Below are positions 51,114-60,169 of a stretch of 64,000 nt of DNA, piece by piece (position 1 is the first letter of the stretch; each line of letters starts with the position of its first letter). A program made the position numbers and the translations under genes. Where the stretch lies: NCBI GenBank assembly GCA_963705885.1, contig OY970120.1:3286001-3350000 (forward strand), in the 5' to 3' direction. This stretch comes from MFD01275-c22 sp963705885 (GTDB taxonomy: Bacteria; Actinomycetota; Actinomycetes; JACCUZ01). The notes under the pieces are model-generated. The model was not told where the DNA came from. It worked only from the letters and a program-made list of their open reading frames with translations, and did no database searches.

Positions 51114-51995
51114 TCAGTCCTTGCTGCCCTCGGCGAGCTTGCCGCGCAGCTGGAGCACGGCCTTGGTGTGCATCTGGCAGATGCGGCTCTCGGTGACGCC
51201 GAGGACCTGGCCGATCTCGGCGAGGGTGAGGCCCTCGTAGTAGTAGAGGGTCACGACGATCTTCTCGCGCTCCGGCAGCATGTTGATCGCCTTGGCGAGC
51301 AGGTACTTGGTCTCCTCGGACTCGAAGGCCACCACCGGGTCCTCGGCCTTGGTGTCCTCGAGGGTGTCGACGAGGCTGAGCTTGTCGCCCTTCTCGCCGC
51401 CGACGCTGAGCAGCTCGTCGAGCGCGACGACGTTGACGAACGAGACCTGGCTGAAGATCTGGTGCAGGTCCTCCAGCGCGATGCCCATCTCGGCGGCCAC
51501 CTCGGCCTCGCTGGGCGTGCGGTGCAGATCGCCCTCGAGCTTGGCGTAGGCCTTCTCGACCTCGCGCGCCTTGTAGCGGACCGAGCGCGGGATCCAGTCG
51601 ATGGCGCGCAGCTCGTCGATGATCGCGCCCCGGATGCGGCTGATCGCGTAGGTCTCGAACTTGATCGCCCGCTCGAGGTCGAACTTCTCGATGGCGTCGA
51701 TGAGCCCGAAGATGCCGTAGGACACCAGGTCGGCCTGCTCGATGTTCGGCGGCAGCCCGACTCCGACGCGCCCGGCGACGTACTTCACCAGGGGGGAGTA
51801 GTGCAGGATCAGCCGCTCGCGCAGGGCGGGCTCGGCCTTCTTCTTGTAGTCCTGCCACAGCTCCCGCAGGGCGGTCTCCGCAGCGCTCTTCTCGGCGGCG
51901 GCGTCGTCCATGACGACCTCCCGCGCGCTCGCAGCGCCCACTCCCCCCGAGGGCGCGGCGGCGGCGCCGTCACGCCCGTGGGTGCGCTTGGTCAT
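51114..51995 (-). CDS. whiG: WhiG/FliA-family sigma factor
   Basis: An RNA polymerase sigma factor of 293 residues, class 3 of the sigma-70 family. Region 2 reads LILHYSPLVKYVAGRVGVGL, YGIFGLIDAIEKFDLERAIKFETYA and IRGAIIDELRAIDWIPRSVR; region 4 ends LAEIGQVLGVTESRICQMHT. In Streptomyces, WhiG controls early sporulation; in motile bacteria FliA controls flagella. Which applies is not known here. It overlaps xerC by 26 bp. A second start at 51911, with GGGAGG 5 nt upstream, would give 265 residues. Confidence 0.92.
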   Translation of the reverse strand: MTKRTHGRDGAAAAPSGGVGAASAREVVMDDAAAEKSAAETALRELWQDYKKKAEPALRERLILHYSPLVKYVAGRVGVGLPPNIEQADLVSYGIFGLIDAIEKFDLERAIKFETYAISRIRGAIIDELRAIDWIPRSVRYKAREVEKAYAKLEGDLHRTPSEAEVAAEMGIALEDLHQIFSQVSFVNVVALDELLSVGGEKGDKLSLVDTLEDTKAEDPVVAFESEETKYLLAKAINMLPEREKIVVTLYYYEGLTLAEIGQVLGVTESRICQMHTKAVLQLRGKLAEGSKD

Positions 51996-52929
51996 AAGTG
52001 GCCTTCAACCTGTCGACAGAGACATGTGTGTATATCTGGGTCGTGGCGAGCGTAGCGTGACCGAGCAGTTCCTGAACGGATCTCAGGTCGGCTCCCCCCT
52101 CCAGCAGGTGCGTGGCCGCGGTGTGCCGGAGGCCGTGGGGACCCAGGTCGGGTGCGCCCGGGACGTGCGCCAGCAGGCCGTGCACGGCACGGCGGACCGT
52201 CCGGGGGTCCACCCGGGCGCCGCGCGCACCGAGGAACAGCGCAGGGCCGCTGGTCGGCGTCGCGAGCGCCGGCCGGCCGTCGGCGAGCCAGCGGTCGACG
52301 GCCCGCAGCGCGGGGACGCCGACGGGAACCGTTCGCTCCTTGGCCCCCTTCCCGAGCACCCGGACCACCCGCCGGGCGTGGTCGACGTCGTCGAGGTCGA
52401 GCCCGCACAGCTCACCGACCCGGATCCCGGTGGCGTAGAGGACCTCCAGCGTGGCGAGGTCGCGCAGCCCGACGGGCGTGTCGTCGTCGGCGGCCAGGCC
52501 GGCCACCTGCAGCAGCGCGTCGGCCTCGTCCTGGCGCAGCACGCCGGGCAGGGTCCGCCCGGTCCTCGGCGTGGCGAGCAGGGCCCCGGCGTCCGTCGTC
52601 GTCAGGCCCTGGCGGTGCGCCCACGCGGTGAACGCCCGGGCGGCAGCGGCACGCCGAGCGAGAGTCGCCCGGGCCCGGCCCCGGCTGGCCTGACCGGCGA
52701 GCCAGCTGCGCAGCACCGGCAGGTCGAGGTCGGCGACGAGGGGGCGGCCCATCCGGTGGGCGTGCACCAGCAGGGTGGTCACGTCGCCCACGTACGCGCG
52801 CACCGAGTGCTCGGCGAGGCCGCGCTCGGAGCGCAGGTGCCGGGTGAACTCGGCCAGTGCCGACGACTGGTCACGGGACGGGTCCGACGCCGGCTCCGAT
52901 GACGGATGGGTCTGGTCCGGCGCGCTCAC
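51970..52929 (-). CDS. xerC: Site-specific tyrosine recombinase XerC
   Basis: Chromosome dimer resolution at dif with XerD. The 319 residues have an N-terminal SAM-like core-binding domain and a catalytic domain with R in GIRVGELCGL, K in RVLGKGAKERTV, HGLRH and LLGHATL, and the nucleophile Y in TQIYTH, so all catalytic residues are present. I chose the GTG at 52929. Standard position between dprA and whiG; it is a host gene and not a sign of an integrated element. Confidence 0.93.
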   Translation of the reverse strand: MSAPDQTHPSSEPASDPSRDQSSALAEFTRHLRSERGLAEHSVRAYVGDVTTLLVHAHRMGRPLVADLDLPVLRSWLAGQASRGRARATLARRAAAARAFTAWAHRQGLTTTDAGALLATPRTGRTLPGVLRQDEADALLQVAGLAADDDTPVGLRDLATLEVLYATGIRVGELCGLDLDDVDHARRVVRVLGKGAKERTVPVGVPALRAVDRWLADGRPALATPTSGPALFLGARGARVDPRTVRRAVHGLLAHVPGAPDLGPHGLRHTAATHLLEGGADLRSVQELLGHATLATTQIYTHVSVDRLKATYDQAHPRA

Positions 52930-52981
52930 GGGCTCACGGTGACCCGGCCGTGGGCCCGGCGCAAGCACCGCCGCGCGGGGG

Positions 52982-54115
52982 TCAGGACCCCGTCGCGGGC
53001 CGCCGGACTGCCAGGGCGCGACGCCAGGCACCGTCGCGGGTGACCGCCAGCCCGCACGAGACGAGCGCGCCGAGGCAGCGCAGCGTCGTCGGCGCGTCGA
53101 GCCCGGCGACCCGGCCCACGCCGTCGGGCGCCACCCAGCTCCGCAGCGGGAGGGCGTCCAGCACACGCAGCGTCGCGGCGTCGAGGTCGTCGTGCGGACG
53201 CCGCTCCCCCCGACGCTCCGGCGAGGCGTCGGTGAGCAGGTCACCGACGATGTCCACGACGTCGCGCGCGTCGGTGACCAGTGCCGCGCCGGCGACACGG
53301 ATCAGCTCGTGGCAGCCCGCCGACATCGCCGACGTGACAGGCCCGGGGACGGCCATGACCGGGCGCGAGAGCGAGTCGGCGTGGCCGGCGGTGTTCTTCG
53401 CGCCGCTGCGGGCTGCCGCCTCGACCACGACGGTCCCCCGGGCCAGGGCGGCGATGACGCGGTTGCGCTCGAGGAATCGCCCCCGCGTCGGCCGGGCACC
53501 CGGCGGCAGCTCGGACACGACGGCACCGGTCGCGCGGATGTGGGCCAGCAGCCGGTCGTGGGCGGCGGGGTAGGCGACGTCGACGCCACATGCCAGCACG
53601 GCCACTGTCGGAGCGTCCACGGCCAGCGCGCCGCGGTGCGCGGCGGCGTCGACCCCGAAGGCCCCACCCGACACGACCGTCCAGCCACGGTCGCCGAGCC
53701 CGGCCGCGAGCTCGGCCGCGGCGTGCTCGCCGTAGGCGGTGCAGGCCCGCGCGCCGACCACGGCCACCGCCCGCCGGGTCAGCGCCGACAGGTCGCCCTC
53801 GCCGTCCACCCAGAGAAGCAACGGCGTCGCAGGACCCAGGTCGTGCAGCTGCTGTGGCCACTCGTCGTCGCCGGGCACCACGAGCCGCACCCCGTCACGA
53901 CCGGCGACCTCGAGGTCGAGGTCCACGTCGACCTGGCCGAGCCGGGTCCGGTAGTGGCGCTCCCGGGTGCCGCCGAGCCGGCCGTCGCGCAGCGCTGCGA
54001 GGGTCCCCTCGGCGCCCAGCCGCTGCACCGCCTCGCCCAGCTGCTCGTCACCCGGCTCGGAGAGCCGGCTCAGGGCCACCCGGCTGCGCGCATCGGCGTC
54101 GGCCGACACCCTCAC
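52982..54115 (-). CDS. dprA: DNA-processing protein DprA
   Basis: Binds incoming single-stranded DNA and loads RecA during transformation. The 377 residues hold an N-terminal SAM-like region, the Rossmann-like core (AVVGARACTAYGEHAA, SGGAFGVDAAAHRGAL, GVDVAYPAAH, VSELPPGARPTRGRFLERNR) and a C-terminal winged-helix part. It overlaps the ComM-like gene start/stop (GTGA). Present in most actinomycetes regardless of known competence. Confidence 0.95.
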   Translation of the reverse strand: MRVSADADARSRVALSRLSEPGDEQLGEAVQRLGAEGTLAALRDGRLGGTRERHYRTRLGQVDVDLDLEVAGRDGVRLVVPGDDEWPQQLHDLGPATPLLLWVDGEGDLSALTRRAVAVVGARACTAYGEHAAAELAAGLGDRGWTVVSGGAFGVDAAAHRGALAVDAPTVAVLACGVDVAYPAAHDRLLAHIRATGAVVSELPPGARPTRGRFLERNRVIAALARGTVVVEAAARSGAKNTAGHADSLSRPVMAVPGPVTSAMSAGCHELIRVAGAALVTDARDVVDIVGDLLTDASPERRGERRPHDDLDAATLRVLDALPLRSWVAPDGVGRVAGLDAPTTLRCLGALVSCGLAVTRDGAWRRALAVRRPATGS

Positions 54116-55662
54116 GCCGCCCGCCGAAGGGCGCCCCGGCAGTCGAGCGCCACCCGCACGTCACCCGCGTCCGGCCGGTCGCGGCCCGCGAGGTCGGCCA
54201 GCGTCCACGCCACCCGCACGACCCGGTCGACACCCCGGGCGGTCAGCTGCCCGAGGTCGAGGAGCCGCTCGGCCTCGGCCACCGTCTCCCAGGGCAGCCG
54301 CCAGCGGCGACGCAGCACGTGACCCGGGACCTCGGCGTTGACCCGCCACGGGGTGCCGTCGAGCCGCTGCGCCATGCGCTCGCGCGCGGCGAGGACGCGG
54401 TCGGCGACGGCCGCCGTGCCCTCGACACCGGACGGGTCGCCGCGCAGGTCGGCCCGGGAGGCCGCCGACATCTCGATGCGCAGGTCCACGCGGTCCAGCA
54501 GCGGGCCGGAGAGCCGACCGAGGTAGCGGATGCGCGCCATCGGCGTGCAGGTGCAGGTGTCGCCGCGCTCGACCGCCAGCCCGCACGGACAGGGGTTCGC
54601 GGCGAGCACGAGCTGGAAGCGGGCGGGGAAGCGCACCTGGGCAGCCAGCCGGGACACGGTGATCACCCCGGACTCCAGCGGTTCACGCAGCGCGTCGAGA
54701 ACCCCCGGAGCGAACTCCGGTGCCTCGTCGAGGAAGAGCACCCCGCGATGGGCCAGGCTGGCCGCGCCCGGACGTACGTGCGACGAGCCGCCGCCGACGA
54801 TCGCGGGCACGGAGGCGGTGTGGTGCGGCGCCTGGAACGGCGGCGCGCTCAGCAGAGGCGTGCTGCCCGCCGCGCTCAACGAGCCGGCCACCGAGTGGAC
54901 GGAGGTCACCTCGAGCGCCGACTCGCGGTCCAGGGCCGGCAGCAGGCCGGGCAGCCGCTCGGCCAGCATCGTCTTCCCGGCACCGGGTGGACCCAGCATC
55001 AGCAGGTGGTGCCCGCCCGCCGCCGCGACCTCGAGGAGGTAGCGCGCCGTGGCCTGCCCCAGCACGTCGGCGAGATCGGGCCGGTGGCCGTCGTCCACCG
55101 CCTCCGTCCCGGCGGGCGGCTCCTCATCCCCGCCGGCCGGAGGCTCCTGCCCGCAGGCGATGGCCACGAGCACGGTCAGGGACGGCACGCCGGTCACCCG
55201 GACTCCCGGGACCAGGGAGGCCTCGGCGGCGTTCGCGCGGGGCACGACCACGCTCTCCACACCCGCGCGGGCGGCCGCGGCCACGGCGGGCAGCACGCCG
55301 CGGACCGGACGCACCCTCCCGTCCAGCCCGAGCTCGCCGACGAGCACCGCCCGGTCGAACACCGACGGCGGCACGGCGCCCTGGGCGCTGAGGATCGCCG
55401 CCGCGATCGCGAGGTCGAAGCTCGAGCCGCGCTTGGGCAGGCTCGCCGGTGACAGGTTGACCGTGACCCGTCGGGTCGCCGGCCAGCTCTGACCTGAGTT
55501 GACCATCGCCGCGCGGACCCGGTCGCGCGACTCGCTCAGCGACGCGTCGGGGAGCCCGACCAGGCTGTAGGACGGCACCCCCGTCCCGAGGTCGGCCTCG
55601 ACGTCGACCAGGTGGCCCTCCACGCCGACCAGCGCGACCCCCCGGGTCCGCGCCAGGGCCAC
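54112..55662 (-). CDS. YifB/ComM family AAA+ ATPase
   Basis: A 516-residue Mg-chelatase-like ATPase, the ComM-type branch-migration helicase used in transformation. The N-terminal Lon-protease-like domain (SYSLVGLPDASLSESRDRV) is followed by AAA+ motifs LMLGPPGAGKTMLAERL (Walker A) and GVLFLDEAPEFAPGVLDAL (Walker B), and a C-terminal domain starting with AANPCPCGLAVERGDTC, a Cys cluster. It begins with GTG directly after the yraN stop. Confidence 0.93.
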   Translation of the reverse strand: MALARTRGVALVGVEGHLVDVEADLGTGVPSYSLVGLPDASLSESRDRVRAAMVNSGQSWPATRRVTVNLSPASLPKRGSSFDLAIAAAILSAQGAVPPSVFDRAVLVGELGLDGRVRPVRGVLPAVAAAARAGVESVVVPRANAAEASLVPGVRVTGVPSLTVLVAIACGQEPPAGGDEEPPAGTEAVDDGHRPDLADVLGQATARYLLEVAAAGGHHLLMLGPPGAGKTMLAERLPGLLPALDRESALEVTSVHSVAGSLSAAGSTPLLSAPPFQAPHHTASVPAIVGGGSSHVRPGAASLAHRGVLFLDEAPEFAPGVLDALREPLESGVITVSRLAAQVRFPARFQLVLAANPCPCGLAVERGDTCTCTPMARIRYLGRLSGPLLDRVDLRIEMSAASRADLRGDPSGVEGTAAVADRVLAARERMAQRLDGTPWRVNAEVPGHVLRRRWRLPWETVAEAERLLDLGQLTARGVDRVVRVAWTLADLAGRDRPDAGDVRVALDCRGALRRAA

Positions 55663-56019
55663 TCAGGCCACCCCGCGCACGTGCTCGACCTCGGCGGCGC
55701 CGCGCGCCGGACGCAGCACGCCGACCAGGTCGATGCGGATCTCGGGCAGGTGCACGCCCCGCTCGACCGTCCAGGCCGCCGCGAGCCGGCGCAACCGGGC
55801 CGCCTTGCGTGGCGTCACCGCCTCCAGCGGCGAGCCGTAGCCCGTCCCCCGCCGCGTCTTGACCTCGCAGAACACGAGCACGTCGCCGTCGCGCGCGACG
55901 ATGTCGATCTCGCCCGCCGGGCAGCGCCAGTTGCGCTCCAGGATGACCAGGCCCGACGCGACCAGGTGCGCCGCCGCCACCCGCTCGCCGTAGGCCCCGA
56001 CCGCGTCCTTCGCCAGCAC
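55663..56019 (-). CDS. YraN family (UPF0102) protein
   Basis: A 118-residue protein of the restriction-endonuclease-like YraN family. KDAVGAYGERVAAAHL starts the domain and RNWRCPAGEIDIVARDGDVLVFCEVKTR carries the D-ExK-type active site. I chose the GTG at 56019 with GGAGG 7 nt upstream; an earlier GTG at 56043 has no ribosome site. It precedes the ComM-like gene, the usual arrangement. Function unproven. Confidence 0.88.
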   Translation of the reverse strand: MLAKDAVGAYGERVAAAHLVASGLVILERNWRCPAGEIDIVARDGDVLVFCEVKTRRGTGYGSPLEAVTPRKAARLRRLAAAWTVERGVHLPEIRIDLVGVLRPARGAAEVEHVRGVA

Positions 56020-56323
56020 CGCGCCACCTCCGCCGTCCGTCACGGGGACCAGCCTGGGCGAGCCGGCCCGGCCGGATGCGCCCGGCGGGCCCGCCTGTGG
56101 ACGTACGCCGGGACGGCACCGGCCTGTGGACGGCGCGGGGGTCCCCCGGTCCCGGCGAGGCACCGCCTGCCCTCGGCGACCTCCGTCGCCACCCGACCGC
56201 GCTGTCTCGTGCCCGACCGCGCCGAATTCGCCGCGCTCGGGCAGCACTGATCACGCTCGCGTGATCATTTCGCCGGCGCCGGCGCCGGGGCCGGGGCCGG
56301 GGCCGGAGCAGGGACCGGGGCGG
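56020..56323. other. Intergenic region with palindrome and G-rich tract
   Basis: No gene is seen in these 304 bp. The region contains a perfect 20-bp palindrome at 56248-56267 (arms TGATCACG and CGTGATCA around CTCG) followed by TTT on the plus strand; it may be a terminator or an operator. Next to it, at 56287-56320, five G-tracts (GGGGCC repeats, then GGG and GGGG) have the spacing of a G-quadruplex motif, just after the stop of the DUF2469 gene. Confidence 0.5.
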
Positions 56324-56641
56324 TCAGGACTCGGGGAGGTCCACCGAGAGCTCGGAGCGGGCCAGCTCCTCGACGTTGACGTCCTTGAACGTCAGCACCC
56401 GCACGTTCTTCACGAACCGCGCCTGGCGGTACATGTCCCACACCCAGGCGTCGGCCATCGTGACCTCGAAGTAGACCTCGCCGCCGTCGGTGCTGCGCGG
56501 GGTCACCTCGACGGCGTTGGTCAGGTAGAAGCGCCGCTCGGTCTCGACCACGAACGAGAACAGCCCCACGACGTCGCGGTACTCCCGGTAGAGCTGCAGC
56601 TCCATCTCGGTCTCGTACTTCTCCAGGTCCTCCGCGCTCAT
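56324..56641 (-). CDS. DUF2469 family protein
   Basis: A 105-residue acidic protein found throughout Actinomycetota next to rnhB. LEKYETEMELQLYREYRDVV, FYLTNAVEVTP and the closing VNVEELARSELSVDLPE match the family; no function has been established. It overlaps the rnhB stop codon (ATGA). Confidence 0.9.
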   Translation of the reverse strand: MSAEDLEKYETEMELQLYREYRDVVGLFSFVVETERRFYLTNAVEVTPRSTDGGEVYFEVTMADAWVWDMYRQARFVKNVRVLTFKDVNVEELARSELSVDLPES

Positions 56642-57384
56642 CCGGCCAGCACCTCCTGGGACGCAGGGTCCTCGCAGTCCTCGGCGCCCTCCGCGAGCCG
56701 GACCAGCGTGCGGGCCGGGACACGGTCGTCGGGGCCGGACCGCAGCACGCGCCGGGCGACGTTGACGTAGGAGAAGCGGTGCTCGGGGCAGGGTCCGTGC
56801 CGGTCCAGCGCCTCGTTGTGCACCGGCGTGACATAGCCCTTGTGCCCGAGGAAGTCGTACGCGGGCCAGCGCTCGTGCAGCGACGCCATCAGGCGGTCCC
56901 GGGTCACCTTCGCGACGACCGACGCGGCCGCGATCGAGGCGCTGACCCGGTCGCCCTTCCAGACGGCCAGGCCCGGGGCCGGCAGCCCGCGGATCGGGAA
57001 GCCGTCGGTGAGCACGTAGGCGGGCGTCACGTCGAGCCGGGCCAGCGCGCGGCGCATGCCCTCGACGTTGCACACGTGCAGCCCGATGCGGTCGACGTCG
57101 CCCGGCGGCACGACCACGGCCGACCACGACACGGCGCGGGCCACGACCTCGCCGTAGACGCGCTCGCGCGCCGCGGGGGTCAGCAGCTTGGAGTCGGCGA
57201 GGCCGGGCACCTGTCCACGCCGGCCGCTGGGCAGCACGACCGCGGCGATGACGAGCGGTCCCGCGCAGGCACCGCGGCCTGCCTCGTCGGCGCCGGCGAC
57301 GGGGGCGAGCCCGGCCCGCTCCAGCGCGCGCTCGTACGCCCACAGCCCGCCCTCGCGGCGGACGACGAACCGCTGCAGCCCCAC
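56638..57384 (-). CDS. rnhB: Ribonuclease HII
   Basis: Removes ribonucleotides from DNA. The 248 residues carry GADEAGRGACAGPLVIAAV (the catalytic DE), KLLTPAARERVY, DGFPIRG and KGDRVSASIAAASVVAKVTRD, with metal ligands intact. Family length is about 200-260. The GTG at 57384 has a G-run (GGGGGG) 5 nt upstream and lies 1 bp from the Nudix gene. It overlaps DUF2469. Confidence 0.96.
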   Translation of the reverse strand: MGLQRFVVRREGGLWAYERALERAGLAPVAGADEAGRGACAGPLVIAAVVLPSGRRGQVPGLADSKLLTPAARERVYGEVVARAVSWSAVVVPPGDVDRIGLHVCNVEGMRRALARLDVTPAYVLTDGFPIRGLPAPGLAVWKGDRVSASIAAASVVAKVTRDRLMASLHERWPAYDFLGHKGYVTPVHNEALDRHGPCPEHRFSYVNVARRVLRSGPDDRVPARTLVRLAEGAEDCEDPASQEVLAG

Positions 57385-57385
57385 C

Positions 57386-57877
57386 TCAGCCCCCCACCGC
57401 GACCGGCCCGGCCGGCGGACCGTCGCGCAGGAGGTCACCGAGATGGCGGGCCAGGGACGACGGGTAGAGCGTCTCGGTCGTCGCCGCGAGCTCGTCCACC
57501 GTCCACCAGCGGTGCCACAGCACGGCGCGCTGCTCGAGGTCGGTGAACCCGGAGGTGTCGACCTCCCACGCCGGGACCCGGGCGAGGAAGAACGTCTCGT
57601 CCTGCCGGAACCGCTCGCCCTCGAACGCGAAGTCGCTCTCGCGCGTCCACACCGGCGGGCCGATCTCCACGTCGGCGCAGCCCGTCTCCTCGCGCAGCTC
57701 CCGTCGTGCGGCATCGGTGAGCGACTCACCCTGCTCGACTCCGCCACCAGGGGTGAACCAGAACCTGTCCTCCGGCACGTCCGGGTCGACCCCGCAGAAG
57801 AGCAGGAGCCGGTCGTCGTCGTCGAGGAGCAGCACGCGCGCTGCGCGCCGCTCGGTCTGGGGGAGCTCGTCAGCCAT
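57386..57877 (-). CDS. Nudix hydrolase
   Basis: A 163-residue hydrolase with the Nudix box GGGVEQGESLTDAARRELRE followed by ETGC, all catalytic Glu residues present. Substrates of this type are nucleoside diphosphates linked to other groups. It lies between lepB and rnhB in the conserved block. Confidence 0.9.
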   Translation of the reverse strand: MADELPQTERRAARVLLLDDDDRLLLFCGVDPDVPEDRFWFTPGGGVEQGESLTDAARRELREETGCADVEIGPPVWTRESDFAFEGERFRQDETFFLARVPAWEVDTSGFTDLEQRAVLWHRWWTVDELAATTETLYPSSLARHLGDLLRDGPPAGPVAVGG

Positions 57878-57907
57878 CGTCGGCGAGCCTACGACGGACG
57901 GCTCCGG

Positions 57908-58759
57908 TCAGCGCGACGACGCGTCGACGGCAGGTGTGCCCAGCGTGCCGGAGCGGCGCAGGATCTGGGTCCGGTCCAGCGGCCACACGATCGTGAACGC
58001 CCGGCCGATGACGTCGGACACGGGCACGAAGCCCTGGCCCGGCTGCTGGCGGTGGGCCCGGCTGTCCTCGGAGACCGACCGGTGGTCGCCCATGACCCAG
58101 ATCTTCCCCTGCGGGACGGTCTCCTCGAAGTCCGCGTCCGACGCGCTGTCGCCGGGGAAGACGTACGGCTCGTCGAGCGGCACGCCGTTGACCGTCAGCC
58201 GGCCGTCGTCGCAGCACCCGACCACGTCGCCGCCGACACCGATGACCCGCTTGATCAGGTCCTCCTCGCCGACGGCCGGGGCGAGACCGACGAACACCAG
58301 CACGTCGCGGACCGCGCCGACGATCCCGCCGCGGTCCTGGCTCTCCCCGCCGCCCAGCCAGCCGCCGGGGTCGCGGAACACGACGACGTCGCCGCGGTGC
58401 ACCTCGTCGGGCTTGTCGACGAGCTTGTTCACCAGGACGCGGTCGTTGACCAGCAGCGTGTTCTCCATCGACCCCGACGGGATGTAGAACGCCTGGACCA
58501 GGAAAGTCTTGATGAGCACCGAGATCACGAGCGCGGTGATCACGATGCCGGGCAGCTCGCGCAGGAACGACTTCTTCGGCTGCGTCGGGCGCCCGGCGGG
58601 CCGGCGCGTCGGGGCGGGAGGCGTCGGCGAGACGGCCGGCTCACGGGAGACCTCCGGCGGCGGTGTCGGCCTCTCCGGTGACGCGCCCGGCCCCGGAGAC
58701 GTCGAGGGCCGCGGCGGACCCGACGGCGGCTCGGGCCGCGAGGGGTCGTCCGTCGTCAT
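57908..58759 (-). CDS. lepB: Signal peptidase I (copy 1)
   Basis: Cleaves exported preproteins at the outer side of the membrane. The protein has 283 residues: a Pro-rich cytoplasmic N-terminus, one membrane helix (LPGIVITALVISVLIKTFLV), the catalytic serine in YIPSGSMENTLLVNDRV and the lysine in DLIKRVIGVGGDVV, then VMGDHRSVSEDSR. It is one of two adjacent lepB genes. Two cysteines (GCCDDG) lie in the loop that replaces the usual short segment. Confidence 0.93.
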   Translation of the reverse strand: MTTDDPSRPEPPSGPPRPSTSPGPGASPERPTPPPEVSREPAVSPTPPAPTRRPAGRPTQPKKSFLRELPGIVITALVISVLIKTFLVQAFYIPSGSMENTLLVNDRVLVNKLVDKPDEVHRGDVVVFRDPGGWLGGGESQDRGGIVGAVRDVLVFVGLAPAVGEEDLIKRVIGVGGDVVGCCDDGRLTVNGVPLDEPYVFPGDSASDADFEETVPQGKIWVMGDHRSVSEDSRAHRQQPGQGFVPVSDVIGRAFTIVWPLDRTQILRRSGTLGTPAVDASSR

Positions 58760-58862
58760 CGTGTCCGTCCTCCGTCACCGATCGTGCCTCTGGGATGGAC
58801 ACGTGCCGCGCTGCGTCGAGCCTACGTCCTGTCCCGGGTGGGTCCCGCCCGGCCCCGCGGCG

Positions 58863-59660
58863 TCACGGGACGCCGCCGAGCCGCGACAGCGGCCAGACGA
58901 CGGCGACGACCCGGCCGATGACGTCGCCGACGGGGATCGTGCCGCCGCCGGGCCCGCCGAGGTGGGCGCGCGAGTCGCGGGAGTTCGACCGGTGGTCGCC
59001 CATCACCCACAGCCGCCCGTCGGGCACGCGCACGTCGAACTTCAGGCCCGAGGGTGCGTCACCCGGGTACAGGTAGGCGCTCTCGTCGACCGGGTCCCCG
59101 TTCACCCGGATCCGGCCCCGGCGGTCGCAACAGACGACCCGGTCGCCCCCCACGCCGATGACACGCTTGACGTAGTCGGTCTCGGCGGGACGCGCGATGC
59201 CGACGGCGCCCGTGACCGAGTGCACGAGCGACCCGACCAGTCCCCGGTCGGGCTCGCCGCGGCCGACGGCCCCGAACGTGTCCGTCCCGTCGAACACCAC
59301 GACGTCGCCCCGCTCGACGTCGCCGAACCGGTATCCGGCGCGGTCGACGAGGATCCGGTCGCCGATCTGCAGCGTCTGCTGCATCGACCCGGACGGGATC
59401 GAGAAGGGGGTGACGAGGAACGTCCGCACGAGCAGCCCGACGGCGAGGACGAGCAGGGCGACCAGCGCCAGCTCGCGGGCGTCGCGGAACCAGGCCCGGC
59501 GCTGGCGACCCGCGCGGGAGCGGGCACGGCGCCGCCGCGCCCGGGAGGGGGAACGCGGCGCGGAGGAGCTGCGTGCGCCCGGCGGGGCGGGCGCGGCGGA
59601 GGGGGCCGGCGCGGCGGAGAACCAGCGTCGCCGGCGCCGCGGGGCCCGGCGGTGCTTCAC
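58863..59660 (-). CDS. lepB: Signal peptidase I (copy 2)
   Basis: A second signal peptidase of 265 residues with a very basic N-terminus (Arg-rich), one helix (LALVALLVLAVGLLVRTFLV), catalytic Ser in SIPSGSMQQTLQIGDRI and Lys in DYVKRVIGVGGDRV, and GDHRSNSRDSRAHLGG. It is 103 bp upstream of copy 1. Paired signal peptidases in this position are common in actinomycetes and may share or divide substrates. Confidence 0.93.
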   Translation of the reverse strand: MKHRRAPRRRRRWFSAAPAPSAAPAPPGARSSSAPRSPSRARRRRARSRAGRQRRAWFRDARELALVALLVLAVGLLVRTFLVTPFSIPSGSMQQTLQIGDRILVDRAGYRFGDVERGDVVVFDGTDTFGAVGRGEPDRGLVGSLVHSVTGAVGIARPAETDYVKRVIGVGGDRVVCCDRRGRIRVNGDPVDESAYLYPGDAPSGLKFDVRVPDGRLWVMGDHRSNSRDSRAHLGGPGGGTIPVGDVIGRVVAVVWPLSRLGGVP

Positions 59661-59681
59661 CAGGACGGTGACCCGGCCCGG

Positions 59682-60041
59682 TCAGCTGACCGGACGGGCG
59701 TCCCGCTTCTCCTTGATCTTGGCGGCCTTCCCGCGCAGCTCGCGCAGGTAGTAGAGCTTGGCCCGGCGCACGTCGCCACGGGTCACGACCTCGATCTTGT
59801 CGATGACGGGCGTGTGCACGGGGAACGTGCGCTCCACACCGACGCCGAAGCTGACCTTGCGGACCGTGAAGGTCTCGCGCACGCCCGCGCCCTGCCGGCG
59901 GATGACGACGCCCTGGAACACCTGGACGCGAGAGCGAGTGCCCTCGATGACCTTGACGTGGACCTTCAGGGTGTCGCCGGGCCGGAAGTCGGGGATGTCC
60001 GAGCGCTTCGAGGCGGCGTCGAGGGCGTCCAGCGTCTGCAT
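59682..60041 (-). CDS. rplS: Ribosomal protein bL19
   Basis: Large-subunit protein at the subunit interface, 119 residues. FRPGDTLKVHVKVIEGTRSR, VFQGVVIRRQGAGVRETF and AKLYYLRELRGKAAKI are the family pattern. It follows trmD after 128 bp; that leader contains short G/C-rich stems (for example around 60072-60085 and 60123-60146) and could hold a promoter. Confidence 0.97.
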   Translation of the reverse strand: MQTLDALDAASKRSDIPDFRPGDTLKVHVKVIEGTRSRVQVFQGVVIRRQGAGVRETFTVRKVSFGVGVERTFPVHTPVIDKIEVVTRGDVRRAKLYYLRELRGKAAKIKEKRDARPVS

Positions 60042-60169
60042 CGTGGTCTCTTCTCTCGCGGTGCCACAGGTCACCCACGCGGGTGGAGTTGTGTCGGTCG
60101 GTGTCGCGACGGCCGGGACGGCGCGCCTCCCCTGTGGCGGGGGCGCAGACGGCCTGGTGCAGCAGCCGG

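Noticed and set aside
51970..52929. Integrase of a mobile element
   Set aside because: The recombinase is XerC in its standard place between dprA and whiG, and no attachment site or phage gene is seen.
56265..56834. A 189-codon minus-strand frame with a Pro-Ala repeat end
   Set aside because: It overlaps DUF2469 and rnhB in another frame and owes its Pro-Ala run to the G-rich tract; no independent support.
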